From contig LLEY01000227.1 of NCBI GenBank assembly GCA_001414485.1, forward strand, positions 16,985 through 80,984: 64,000 nt of DNA. Reading direction: 5' to 3'. The notes under the pieces were generated by a model that was not told where the DNA came from, made no database searches, and was given only the letters and a program-made list of their open reading frames with translations. The position numbers and the translations under genes were made by a program. Source of the DNA: Calycina herbarum. Lineage: Eukaryota; Ascomycota; Leotiomycetes; Helotiales; Pezizellaceae. Positions within the stretch are counted from its first letter, which is position 1; the number at the start of each line of letters is the position of its first letter. This document shows, piece by piece, positions 33,732-45,281 of the stretch.

Positions 33732-34163
33732 ATGTGTATACAACACTAGAACCTATACAGAGGCTGTGAGCACCGTAAACCGTCTTCCATAGACGTTACC
33801 GACCACCCCAAGAGATCCAAGATCCGTGGAAGCTCTGAACTTCGATGTACTATTTTCAACATTAATTCCGAACAACCAAGCCTTTGTCCTCCTTGTATGT
33901 TGGTGCAAATTTCACAGGCCGCTGTGATAGATTGCTTCAGGCTCTATGGTTTTTGGATACTCAGGCGACAAGGTGTGTAGTCATTTAAATTCATGAACAG
34001 GTTCACTTGGCTTAGTCTCCATTTAGACAATGATCAAAGCACTTCACCGACGTTGGAAGAGTTCAATAAAATCAAGGACTATGCGCGGGAGAACCCCTTT
34101 GTTAGAGATCACGAGGAATATTTTGGTGTTGACCCATTGAAGTGGAGGATATATCGGTCTTGA
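33732..34163 (+). pseudogene. Small Cys-containing hypothetical gene with a stop at codon 6
   Basis: Two exons (33732-33972 and 34027-34163; GTGTGT donor, TTAG acceptor) join exactly in frame to a 126-codon reading frame. The opening is MCIQH-stop-NLYRGCEHRKP, and the frame ends EEYFGVDPLKWRIYRS. The opening Met-Cys-Ile...Cys-x-His with later CPPC recalls small fungal proteins beginning MCI..Y..C.H that bind zinc by Cys/His. The sixth codon is TAG; CAG (Gln) would restore it, a C-to-T change. Translation could in principle restart, but no close downstream in-frame ATG exists before CPPCMLVQ. The long spliced frame after the stop argues for a recent loss rather than chance. Confidence 0.55.
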
Positions 34164-34712
34164 AATGGACAGAACGCAAGAAGGGAAGGTCTTGAAGGGA
34201 CAGCGGGTGTAGTTTGTGAGTTTTATTTTTATTTTTAGCCAACCTTTGTTCTACTCGCTTTTCGTGGTGTTAACATCTCTTGACAGGTTCTCGAAGCGTG
34301 AGGCTGCTCCGGTTTACTCTTTAGCTTGAAGGTCTTCTGGGGCATATATAGGGGTAGTGGTACAATTCGATGGTTTTGGAGCAGGCTTTGGTCGACATCG
34401 TTGAGGATTATTTGTAGCAACTGAAATGAATAAGGCATGCGAAGATCTGTACTCGATGATTCTTGAAAGTGCACCTCGTCGTCAAGACACCTCGCCTGCT
34501 GAGCGATTGCGGAGATACACAAGACCTCTCCAAAGCACTTCTAGAGAATTCCGCGATTCCCATTCTCCGCATCAATACATCCACACGAAGGAATTGGTCA
34601 TGCAGTCGTCAAGAAACCAGCCAAGCTAGTGGTAGCCCAATGAAATATAAATACAGGTCTCCCCCTCACAATATGTTGAGCTCGCATCTCTCCCCCACCA
34701 ACTACAACCACG
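34164..34712. other. Intergenic, nothing recognised
   Basis: A minus-strand frame (34235-34522) and two plus frames overlap here without family features. A small gene cannot be excluded. Confidence 0.4.
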
Positions 34713-34880
34713 ATGACAAACTGGCTTTCCTGCATCTTAGAACTCGACACAGTAGTCAAGATCATTATTTTCGGCACTATTATATGGGTTGGCTTGATCT
34801 TCTACAACACAACTTTGTATTTGTATCTTAGTCATAGGGCAGAACGACGCGCTGTAGACCAGCAACGGGAGAATATATAG
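34713..34880 (+). CDS. Small single-pass membrane protein (55 aa), hypothetical
   Basis: ATG preceded by ACCACG. The peptide starts MTNWLSCILELDTVVK, has one strong hydrophobic helix (IIIFGTIIWVGLIFY) and a basic, polar tail (LYLSHRAERRAVDQQRENI). The preceding CACCAACTACAACCACG is a typical fungal leader with A at -3 replaced by A/C-rich context. The size and layout fit small membrane proteins. No homologue is recognised and coding is unproven. Confidence 0.4.
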   Translation: MTNWLSCILELDTVVKIIIFGTIIWVGLIFYNTTLYLYLSHRAERRAVDQQRENI

Positions 34881-35279
34881 CGAATCCTCGCGTCCAATAC
34901 TCTGTATCGGATTTGAGACCAGCATCTACTCCGGCGTTTTTGTCTCCGACTCGTGGGTACCTCCTCTTCGCATCACATCTGAAACTCACCGGAGAGAAAT
35001 TCGGATCTTCTGGACCCGCCTAATGAGTCTTCCAAGCCATTGCAACCACTCATTCAAGTTGTTAAAATCAGAGTCAACGCTCATTCAGTGGGTTTGTAAT
35101 TCTTGCCATACTGGGCCACATTGGTACATTTTCGAGTGCAGGTACTGTAAGCTTAAGACGTGCCGACCTTGTACAAACAAGACCTAAGCATTCCACAATA
35201 TTGCGAGACACCAGCAAGTACCTTGGTCTGATAAAGAAATGAGAACTAATTGCTTGAATAGACTGTGCTCTGTATCATT
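34881..35279. other. Intergenic, nothing recognised
   Basis: No supported feature; it leads into the acidic repeat protein at 35280. Confidence 0.45.
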
Positions 35280-35924
35280 ATGGCATCCATGTCCTCAGAT
35301 GAAACGCACAAGCTCAAAGTACCACAAAAGATCGTTCGAAAACGGAGCTCTACGCTTGTTCTCGAGCAACGGGGCCCGAAGCGCGCAGAAATAGTGGTAG
35401 ATACTCCATCTGCTGTGCGGGTTTTACCATCGCCCACAAACGAACGAGAGGAGACCACAGCAGACGAAGATGAGGATAATCCGGATGAAATGATGGCGAT
35501 AATGGGAAAACGAGAGAAGGCTACAGCAAGCGAAGATAAGGATGACCCAGATGGACTGATGGCGATAATGGCGAAACGAGAGGAGGCTACAGCAGACGAA
35601 GATGAGGATAATGCAGCGGACGAAGGTGAGGATGTGCTGATAGCGATTATGGACAAACTTCGGTTGCAAGTAGCTAATAATCGACAAAAAGTTTTGGAAA
35701 CTGGTCCACAGAGAGGATGGGTTCGGAACAAGGGACGCATGCGGCGTAGGCCCACCTTAGATGTTGAAAAATCCCAAAAGCACGGGGAAATGGGACACGA
35801 GGGAGTGAACAAAAGCGCAGAACCAGTAGAAGAAAAGGAGTCGGAGGTGGAAGATGGTATAGCATGGTTTTCAACTGCGCTTCAAAATATATCCGAGCCA
35901 GAAATAAGCTCCAAAATTATGTAG
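35280..35924 (+). CDS. Hypothetical acidic repeat protein
   Basis: Frame of 214 residues from ATG 35280 (MASMSSDETHKLKVPQKIV). The centre holds about two and a half copies of an acidic repeat, e.g. EDNPDEMMAIMGKREKATAS and DDPDGLMAIMAKREEATADE, mirrored by a DNA repeat of ~93 bases. A basic segment follows (GWVRNKGRMRRRPTLD), and a Glu-rich tail ends ISEPEISSKIM. This charge pattern suggests a nuclear or disordered protein. No domain is recognised. It might be one exon of a longer gene. Repeat expansion in coding register supports real coding. Confidence 0.45.
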   Translation: MASMSSDETHKLKVPQKIVRKRSSTLVLEQRGPKRAEIVVDTPSAVRVLPSPTNEREETTADEDEDNPDEMMAIMGKREKATASEDKDDPDGLMAIMAKREEATADEDEDNAADEGEDVLIAIMDKLRLQVANNRQKVLETGPQRGWVRNKGRMRRRPTLDVEKSQKHGEMGHEGVNKSAEPVEEKESEVEDGIAWFSTALQNISEPEISSKIM

Positions 35925-36734
35925 ACTGGGTCCTTTGTCGTACCTCTAAACCAATCAGTTAGTGCAGGCGAAAAATATGAATGTACTTAGCTAGACAGCC
36001 AAAAAATGCCTCCACCCCCATACGTGGTTTTTTTCCCTTTTTTTAGAATACGTACAATGATAGTGAACTCACACGAGCTGGCAAGAAAACGAGGTGAAAT
36101 TCCTTCTCATAATGTTACTACTTCGGGAGTTAGCCGAAATGCAGAGGAGAACTTGGGAGAGGCGTGTGCAGATTTTGAAGAAGCATAAGCGCCAAAAATG
36201 AGGGCACTAATGCAAGGGTGCAGATAGTAAATGCAAAGCAAAAGGTAAGGAGGGAACAATGCATGGAAAGCAGGTTCTGAGAACATGCAGGTAGGGATTT
36301 TGCTTTGTCGGAATGTAATGTAACATCAGAAAATCTATGCACACCGGAATAATATGATCTCTCGTCCTGCGGGCTCGTTTCAGCATGGTTGACCTTGCTA
36401 CGTGTTTGAATAAATTGAATGGCTAAGATTGTAGCGGAAACCAAGTCGAGTGGGTGCTGTCATTCGCCAAGCCAGGAGTACAACTAGCCTGGGCAAATAT
36501 GCCGAACCCCTCCAAATATCTTGTGCTGAGCGCTAGGAGGGGCTTCAGCCATTGCATTAGTGAACTTACGAGAGCCATAAAGACCAAGCTAGACTTGCTT
36601 CATCCTCCCCCAACCCTCAACTTTCAACCCTCCACCCTCCACCAGCAAGCTGCACGCTGCAACAGACTACCAAACAAATAAATAAATCATCTCTCTCTAT
36701 CATCCTCAATACTTCACGATCTTCCTTGACGGCG
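35925..36734. other. Intergenic and leader of the C2H2 gene
   Basis: Short frames only (plus 36006-36188, minus 36130-36444). The 36595-36735 part is C/T/A-rich (CCTCCCCCAACCCTCAAC...) and fits a promoter/leader. Confidence 0.45.
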
Positions 36735-39261
36735 ATGATGCGCAATCACTTGAAAAGACGACATGATGCAAGAGACGTTTCGACAGGCAGTGCGTTTTAT
36801 AGTCCTATGTTGTTTTTAGCGAGTCTTGACTAATCAAACCTAGGTGAGCTCCAGATTGCACGTTTGAGATCTGAAGGAGGTGAATCTGAAGGAGGTGAAT
36901 CTGGAGGAGATGAATCTGAAGGAGATGGACCTGAACGACGTGAATCTAGAGAAGTCGAACCTGGAGGAGAACTTATCAAAGTTGGCAGCAAGGCGCCACA
37001 ATTAATGGGCTGCTACAAGAACGCACAAATTATCTGGCGCTGTTCTTTTTGCCCTAATTACAGGGGTACACACCAACATATCGCAGAGCACATTGCCAGA
37101 CACCATGGCAACGTTCGGAATTATGCATGCGGAACATGCGAGCAACAGCCCGCTCCAACAAATAAAGTCCCAATGATAAACGCTGGCAGGTATTTCACCC
37201 ACGGCAACTTAAATCAGCACCTTCTCAAAAACTCTAATCATATATCGAATGTGGAATATGAAGATGTAAAATTGACGAAAGTGGCCAAGATAACTTGTCT
37301 TTCCGCATCCTGTTACTTTGAAACTTCAACTGTGAGTTGACTTCATGTTGTATACTAAAATTAACCATTTGCAGACAAAAGAATATTTGAACCACTGCCA
37401 GGAGGTTCACTGGGGCATAACATACGGCTGCTTGGATTGCAAGGATTGCAGGACGAGGTATACTATGGTTTCTCAGACGTGAATCTCAAAATCTAACATG
37501 CTTATTTAGTTTTCCCAAAGCAGGAATACTGAAAACCCATTTAAAGGCCCACAAAGTTGTGTGGAGGTGTATTTTCGTAGGGTGCGAGGCACAGTTGACG
37601 CCGGGTAGAATCCTCGCTCATGTTGGAACCCATCTACCTCAAATCTTCAGGTGCAAAGGCTGCCCCACTAGCTATAATTCTACCAGAGGGATAAGAATTC
37701 ACGCCAAAGAAGAAGATCATCTCCCAGACAACACTTGCGTTGACTGTGGTATAGAGTTCTCACTAGATATACTTGTTCGACATTACCTAGGTGTACACCA
37801 CCCACCTTGGCATCTTCGTTGCAAAATATGCAAAGATATGTAAGTTTTGAAGCATCATATTAAAAGTGCTTTGCTAATAACAGAAAGCTTTTTTTTCGAG
37901 AATGAAAGGGATGACCACTTGTGTTGGTACAACAAGGACAAACCGTCATGGAAAATATATATTGCGGTTGCTTTCTACAAAAATTCCTTCCAACCTTTGA
38001 CAGTACAACAAATTCTCGAATACTTTCCAAATCTTTCCTCGGACCGGAACTCCGAAAAGCTCATGCAATTTCTCATGCATTATAATCAGATTTCGAAAGT
38101 AACCAATGCACTTAGACAAGGGCAACAGCTTTGGCGCGTTCCAACGGACATGCATTCAATCATTGAGACAGAAGCAAAGAAGGCTCTTTGGGAACACCTA
38201 GATCCTAAGGATAACACAACAAAGAGTTTGGTGATTCAAGGTCACCAGTCAGGTTCCAAGAGAGTGCGACGGAATCCTGCCAATAGTAATTTATCTCCCT
38301 TATGACATGAGGTCTATATTCTAATATTTTATCAGATGTTGACGATTCACAAGCCAACTGCACAAGTAACTATCATGGCTCAGATAAGTCATATGAAGAC
38401 AATGACGAAGAGTCACAGGGAAAAAATGCCAACAGTTCACAAGTCAAGAGCACGAATAAAGACACCGACAACAATCCACCTGAGACAGAAACCCCCAGGG
38501 CTCTCAACTTATCTGCAAGCCCACGCACAAGTAACTACGAGTCGCAGGAAGAAAATGACGACGATTCACAAACCGAGATCAAGAATGAAGACAACGATGG
38601 TGATTCAGAAGCTGAGAGTATAAATCAAGATAATGACAACGATCCACAAGTCGAGAGCACGAACTATTATGGCTCAGAGGAATTACATGAAGACGATGAC
38701 AACGAGTTACAGGAAGCATATGACCATGATTCACAAGCCGAGAGCATGAATGAAGACACCGACAACAATCCACCTGAAACAGTACCCCCCAAGGCTCTCA
38801 ACTCATCTGCAAGCCCACGCACCCTTTCAATGCCAACTACAACAACTCTAGGCCTATCCATCACCTCGGCTCGTGAAGCAGATCCAGCGACACGAGCGTC
38901 AACCACAGTTCCGTTCTTGACCAAATATCGCATAGGAAAGCAACATTCTCGTAAAGAACTCTGGGAAGTTTTTTTCAGTGAATTATCATTTGCAAAGGTT
39001 ATTGAACACCTTTCAGAAGTCACCACAAGGCCTGTGATTGGAATAACAGCGAGACTCGTAGAATTTGGAGAAACCACCGACTACCCAGTCCAAAAAAATG
39101 CGGCCCATACATGGCCCACGGTTCAAAAGATGATAAGGGTGCAAATTAAAAAAGACCCAGAGTCAATAGAATTCATGAGCATAGAGTTAGAGCCAATACA
39201 CGAAAAAGACCAACTTGAAGTTAGTCGCAGGGCTGCAGACCAACGACAAAAGTGTATGTAA
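36735..39261 (+). CDS. Multi-C2H2 zinc finger protein with acidic repeat region
   Basis: Six exons (36735-36789, 36844-37331, 37375-37457, 37510-37839, 37888-38285, 38336-39261) give 2280 bases, 759 residues, in frame. The order is: short basic start (MMRNHLKRRHDARDV); Glu/Gly repeats EGGESEGGESGGDESEGD; a zone of about six C2H2-like fingers (WRCSFCPNYRGTHQHIAEH; CLDCKDC joined across intron 3 to SFPKAGILKTHLKAH, an exact C-x2-C-x12-H-x3-H; WRCIFVGC; FRCKGC; NTCVDCGIEF); a segment that could be winged-helix-like (SFQPLTVQQILEYFPNL, LRQGQQLWRVPT); a long disordered acidic region with two copies of KDTDNNPPET...LSASPRT; and an unknown C-terminal domain (GKQHSRKELWEVFF). Intron 4 needs the second AG of CAGAAAG to stay in frame. 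Likely nuclear and nucleic-acid binding; targets unknown. Confidence 0.75.
38440..38825 (+). repeat. Imperfect coding repeats in the C2H2 gene
   Basis: The block GACACCGACAACAATCCACC...CTCAAC.TATCTGCAAGCCCACGCAC occurs at about 38460-38530 and again at 38755-38823. Between them are degenerate GATTCACAAGCCGAGAGCA units. All stay in register with the protein frame. Confidence 0.65.
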
Positions 39262-39424
39262 AAGGAAGGCTGCATTGTTGTAAGACACGGGTAAGTGTTT
39301 AATTCTGATGAAGTAATCGAGAACTAACCGAGAACAAGGAGTAGAGACATACTACATAAAACTCGCATTCGCTGCTCTGTATGTTCGTCGTATTCACGTC
39401 TTTGCGTACAATAACCCGCCTTGA

Positions 39425-42400
39425 CATCATCACCTTTTTTCGTAGATCGAATTTTTTGTTCTAAATCACTCGCTCTCATCTACTCGCACTTAATAAGCCG
39501 ATTTCCTTCTATGGAGACCTCCCTTAGAAGGCCTCCGGCCTCACCTACGCCTCTGAGAAGAGACCTAGGAAAAGGGGGAGGGTGCCCGATCCCCCCCCTT
39601 CCGAATATACAACAGCACTTTGTCTTAGCAACTTCTAAAGCTCTTGAGCGTAGTACTATAGGCTAAACCTTCTTCGGAGGAACTATAGAAGCTGTAGATC
39701 ACCACCTAAGCACTGCTCTTGACAAAGCCCCTCCTGACCTTCTTCTCTACCTCCGAGCCTTTTGTACTTAAGTTACTGATATTAGCCTACTATTCTACTA
39801 AGCATATACCTTAGGAACACCCCCCCTACTACTCTTGATCTTAGAAACCTCCTCTATTATACATAGAGGGGGCCCTACGCCATCTACGACTCCTCCCCCC
39901 CCTCTAGGCTCGGCTGAAAATTTTTTATATACATAGACTACAAAAGGTGCCTTAGCGCCTGAAAGTATACTAGTAATAATACTCTACTCTTTCCCTCTCT
40001 CTACTAGTACTTCAAAGCTATAGAAGGACAAGAACAAGGGTTCTTTAGCTAAACTAGACCTTAGAGTCTTTATCCGACTATCTCCTAATTCCCTGGAAAA
40101 GAAATATTCTACTCTAGCTATCTTTCTTACTCTTTGTAATCTAAAGATAGGCTGTAAAGAGCTTATATAAGAGGTCCTCTTAGTTAGCTCTAGTTTCGCT
40201 ATTATACTAAAGAACGAGGCTACCCTAGAAGCCCTGTTATTAATAAAGAAGGCATTTATATAGACGCTATTCTCTATAGCTAAGATTAAGACCTTATAAA
40301 ACTAGGTAGTATACTGCTTGTTAAAGATACCTCGAAGTATCGAAGCTGTTAAGATTAATAAAAAAGGAGCAATTATATCGACCCTCGTCCCTACTACTTC
40401 TAAAGTAGTAGCTATAGTAATTAAGGAACGAATCGGAATAGCCCTTATAAAGGTTAATATAATAAGGATCTCGCTATTAGATAAGCTGTTCTACACCTCC
40501 TAGACTGTCTTCTTTAAAGAGGAAGAAGCCTAGGACAGCTATACTATCCTAGATATAACATCTCTTCTTAGTAGAAGCGTCTTCTTTAAACCTCTTCCTA
40601 AGGTTTCTATAATTATATAGTGCTCTAAGTGCTGGGGGTGGTATAACTAAAGGAACTGTAGAAAGAACTAACGGTGCTGTCTATGTAGTACTACTTAATA
40701 CTTTAAAGACTTTCACTCTACGTGTTTAAGACATATATAGTGTAAGCTAAAGTGCTTATATTATAGTAGACCTTACGCCTTAGACGACCTAGGGTACTAG
40801 CTTAGACTAAGGAACTTAGGGACACGCCTCTTAACCGAGAATAAGAGAACTATTTAGCAAGTATATAATGAAATACAGATAAAAAGAGAGGAAGACTCCC
40901 CTTGTAGTAGCCGAGACGCAGAAGCTCTAGCTACCCTATAAGCTAGAGTAGACAGCTCTTCTAACTTAGCTACCTCGCCTACTTCGCCTGCCTTACCTAC
41001 CTCGCCTACCTCACCTTCCTCGCCCCTCTCGCCCCTCCTGCCTACCTCGTCTACCTTGCCTACCTCGCCTACCTCGCCTATCTTACTATCTTAAGAAGAT
41101 AATTTTAACACTTCTATAGACACTTCTATAGAAGAGGCTCCCGACGACCTCTCTATTCGAAGAACCTGAGGAAATACTATCATAGTTTCTCTATAAGTAG
41201 ATAAGAGCTTGCTAAAAACCACTGCCTCTAAGTTCTATAGATTAACGTTTATAAGTCTAGCGAGTACTAGGAGCTGGTTCTCTAACTAGCTTACTCTAGA
41301 CGAGTCGACATAGTCCTTATCTAGGAACTATATATGTACTAGAGAGAGATTAGCTGTTAGATTATAAGACGTTATCTAAATTACACCTGTTTCACACCTA
41401 TATATAACTAGAACGATAACCCTTCTAGAGTGCTTATATTTATACGAAAAGGAGTAGGGATTCTCTTAAGTTAATAAACACCGATTATACTCTTGCTTAA
41501 ATGCCGAGACCTTGTTTATATCGAGATTACGCTCTTCTAAGGCCTCCTATTATATATCCTTAACGTATATAACGCCCCTCTAGACGCTAAGGGCGCTAGA
41601 GAGGCTATTAACCTCATCCTTTACTTATAATATATTACTATAACGAATACCCTTATAGCCGGCGACTTAAACCTAAAGAGCTAGCTCTAGTAACCGGATT
41701 TCCTTAGGCAGGAAAGTATATAAGCCCCCTCGCTTATTAACTAGATAGAGGATAGAGGGCTACAACTCTCTACCCCTTCTAGGACGTAAACGTATAACCT
41801 TAGCAATACCCTCGACCTTACCTTTTACTCGAGCAACCTCTACTAAAGAGGGACGTTTACTAAGATAGACCTTACCTTTAAGTATAGCTCTGACCACCTC
41901 CTACTTCTTACCTAGCTTCTGTGTATAGGAAACCTAATAGAGAAGGATCCGCCTCTGAAACTTAGCACTCTTAACGTTAAAACCTTCGAGACTACCCTCT
42001 AAAGTAAGCTCGAAACGCAATAGCTATACGAACTTATGTAATAACTAAACACGGAATCGCTAGAGGCTCTAGTAGGATTTATTACTAAGAGTGTATATAG
42101 CGTGTACCTCTGTAGTACTAAGCGAGGTCTTAGATATAGATTTAGATACCCCTAGTAGAATAAGGAATACTAGACAGCGGCTACTGAGGTAAGGTAGATA
42201 TAAAGGCTTAATACGAGCCCTTGAGCCTTGAAGTCTCTTTATAGGAGTCTAAGACAGGAAATCCAGAAGGTAAAGAGAGAACACTTCTGTAACCTAATCG
42301 ACAAGGCTACGAAGAGCAAAGACGTCTTTAAGATTTATAAGTGGCACTAGAGTACTAGAATATATAAGTCTCCCCTCTTAAGAAACTTAGTAGGTTAGCT

Positions 42401-45266
42401 AGGCTTTACTATTTAGGAGAAGCAGAAGATCCTTGTATAGGAGCTGCTTATAAACAAGGCCGAAGTCGGGGATATACTATTTAATACCCTAACCACTTCT
42501 ACTCAGGCCCTTCTATAAGCAGACCTTACTTTACGCGAGGTCGAGGAATCGATCCTCGGCAAAGCTTCAACCGCACTAGGAGAAGACGAGCTAGTAACAG
42601 GGGTCCTTAAAGTGGCCTAGCTACAGATCTTGAACCTTGTCTTCCTACTATTTAGAGGCTGTATAGAGATAGGCTTCTACCTAAAGATCTTCTGATCTGC
42701 CGTCGTTGCTATTATCCTAAAACCTAATAAGAAAGACAAGTCCTCCTCTTAAGCATACTAGCTAATTACTCTACTCTCGGTCCTTAGAAAAGGGTTTAAA
42801 AGGCTCCTCGCTAAGCAAGTCTCTTAGATAGCTATTAAGCACTCTATTCTAGGGCAGAACCAGTTCGGGGCTCTTCCGCTAAGAGCTGCTATAGACCTTA
42901 CTACCTGTCTTACCTTCGATATTAAGTCAGCTCTTACAGATAAGCAGGAAGCCTCCCTTCTTATACTCGATATTAAGGGCGCCTTTAACGTAGTACTCCC
43001 TAGCCGCCTAATTAAAAGGTTAAGAGAGTAAGGATAGCTATATTGCTTCGTAGCTAAGGTCTCCTCTTTCTTAACTAATAGATTAGTAAAAGTAAAGCTT
43101 AATAGAGAAGTAGACGACGCTACTCTGCTTTAGTATAGCCTTCTATAAGGCTTGCCTATCTTACTAATCCTCTTTATACTCTATATCCAGCCCCTCTTTA
43201 GATTAGGAGTTAGCTCTCTTCTAGTAGTACAGAGATTCGGCTACGCTGACGATATTAGATTACTTGCTTTTAGGCCTTTAAAGGCAGGGAATATCAAGGA
43301 CCTGGCAAAGCAGGTAGCAAGCGTACTTAAGTAGGGCACAGACGAGGGTATTACCTTTAATACTAAAAAATTAGAACTTATCTACTTCTCTTATAAAAGG
43401 AAACAAAGAGGGAGAGGCATCTGCCCCCCCCCTACTATTATAGTTAAAGGAAAGATAATAGAGCCTATATAGAAACTCCGGTGGCTTAGTATCTTCTTCG
43501 ACCCCTGCCTCACCTTTTATAGTCATGTTAAAAGAATAGCTAGCAAGGCTATACTTATAGCTAATACTCTTAAAAGAATAATAAACATAGTAAGAGGATC
43601 CCTCTCGTATCTGCTGAAATAAGTAGTTACTACTTATATCCTCTCGATTGCCTATTTTAGGCATAAGACCTGGTACCCTAGTTATATAAAAACAGGCTAA
43701 GCAGGTACTATAAATAACCGGATCGGCCGCTACCTAACTCTCCTAGATAGAGTAGTTACAAAGTATACTAGGATCATCCTCCTAGTCTATAAAACCACTC
43801 CTACCTTAGTACTCCTTATAGAATCTAGCCTCCTATCCGCTGAAATTGCTCTTATAGTAAAAAGCGGAGCTTTTAAAGCTAGAACTCGACAACTCGACTC
43901 GGCACACCTGCTTAAGCGATGTATAAATAACCCTTACTCAAAGGCTAGGCTTATTTACCGCTCTTCTAAACCTCTCCCTCCTTTAGAAGAAGTCGATCTA
44001 ATTTAAGACCCTCTGTAGAGTAGAGAGTTCAACCGCTAAGCCCGCCTTCTCGAGGTAGCCGGCCTGAGCCCTAGTAGTAATAAAGACTCTTACAAAGCCG
44101 AATTCCTTGAATTCCTTACCTCTATTCCACTTACAGACCTAGTTATATTTACCGACGGCTCTTGCTTAGATAATAAAAACACAGGAGGAGGTATATACCT
44201 TATAAGAGAAGAGGTTGTTTTAAATATAAAGCTCTTCTCTTTTAATAAAACCTTAGAAATATATGATACAGAAGCGAGAGCCGCCTTATATAGTCTTAAG
44301 CTTACCCTCGTATCCCCTTTTTAGTCCTCGGCTATAAAGTACTAGATTTACCTTAATAACCTCGAGGCTATACTACAGCTAACTCACCGATCCTACAACA
44401 CCTCGTAAGAAACCTTTAATAAGGTATTCGACTTTACTTAGCTATACCTAAGGAAGATCTAGACACAGTAGTGCCCTAGTTATATAGGAATTCGAGGGAA
44501 TGAAATTACCGACAAAGCTGCAGGGAAAGCGGCTCGAACACCCCCCCCTAGCCCTTCTTTACTCTATACTACTACACTTAAGAGAGAAGTTAAAAAGACA
44601 GGGGTCAAGCTCGCAAACAAGCTTTAGTAGACAATACTCCCAGATATCTATAAGAGGCTAGGTCTTACTTCCTAGCTCTCGAAACCTAGAACTCTCTAGC
44701 TACTAAGAGAGGTCCTAGCTCGGCTTATTATAGCTTATACTAGTTATAGAGACTTTATAGTATACCACCTTCGATTCCACTACCTTAACACGTTACTAGA
44801 ATCTAGGAATTACAAATATAAAAAGGCTAAAGCATAATTCCACCTACTCTTCTATAAGCTTACAAAGAACAAAGAGCTAAGGCTATTAGCTAAGGCAGAG
44901 GGAAATCCTCAACTCCTGTTCAGACCTGGTTATAAGGAGCTTTTTAACAAGGTCTATTCTAAGACCAAGTTCTTTACAAAGATCTATCTCTTAAGATAGT
45001 TAAAACTCTCTTCTCCTTTCTTTTTCTACATTTTTATATATATCTTCTTTATCTTTCTCTAATTCTATAAACTAGTTAAGGATAAGGGCTGTTCCGAAAG
45101 TGGAGCTTCTCTTTAAACTATCTCTTATAAATTAGCTCACTCGTTTACACCCCCTATAGCCTAGGGCACCCCTCTAGCGTTATTTGCCCTCTTTTGGGAC
45201 TTTTTAGGACCTAGACCACGCGATCTAGACTCCGCCTGACGTTAAATAGAAATAAATAAATAAATA
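39425..45266 (+). mobile_element. Tad1-like LINE retrotransposon, full length, RIP-mutated
   Basis: Flanked by a perfect 15-base target duplication AATAACCCGCCTTGA (39410-39424 and 45267-45281) and ending in an (AAAT)n tail, the hallmark of a non-LTR retrotransposon. ORF1 starts near 39511 (METSLRRPPASPTPLRRDL) and contains a CCHC-like knuckle near 40620-40690 (CSKCWGWYN.RNC). ORF2 shows endonuclease motifs AGDLNLK (~41657) and SSDHLLL (~41885), the reverse transcriptase box FGYADDIRLLAF (~43236) and an RNase H motif IFTDGSCLD (~44147). This order fits the Tad1 clade of ascomycete LINEs. Stops interrupt all domains, yet the catalytic YADD is kept. It lies between the C2H2 gene and the helicase region. 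Confidence 0.92.
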
Positions 45267-45281
45267 AATAACCCGCCTTGA

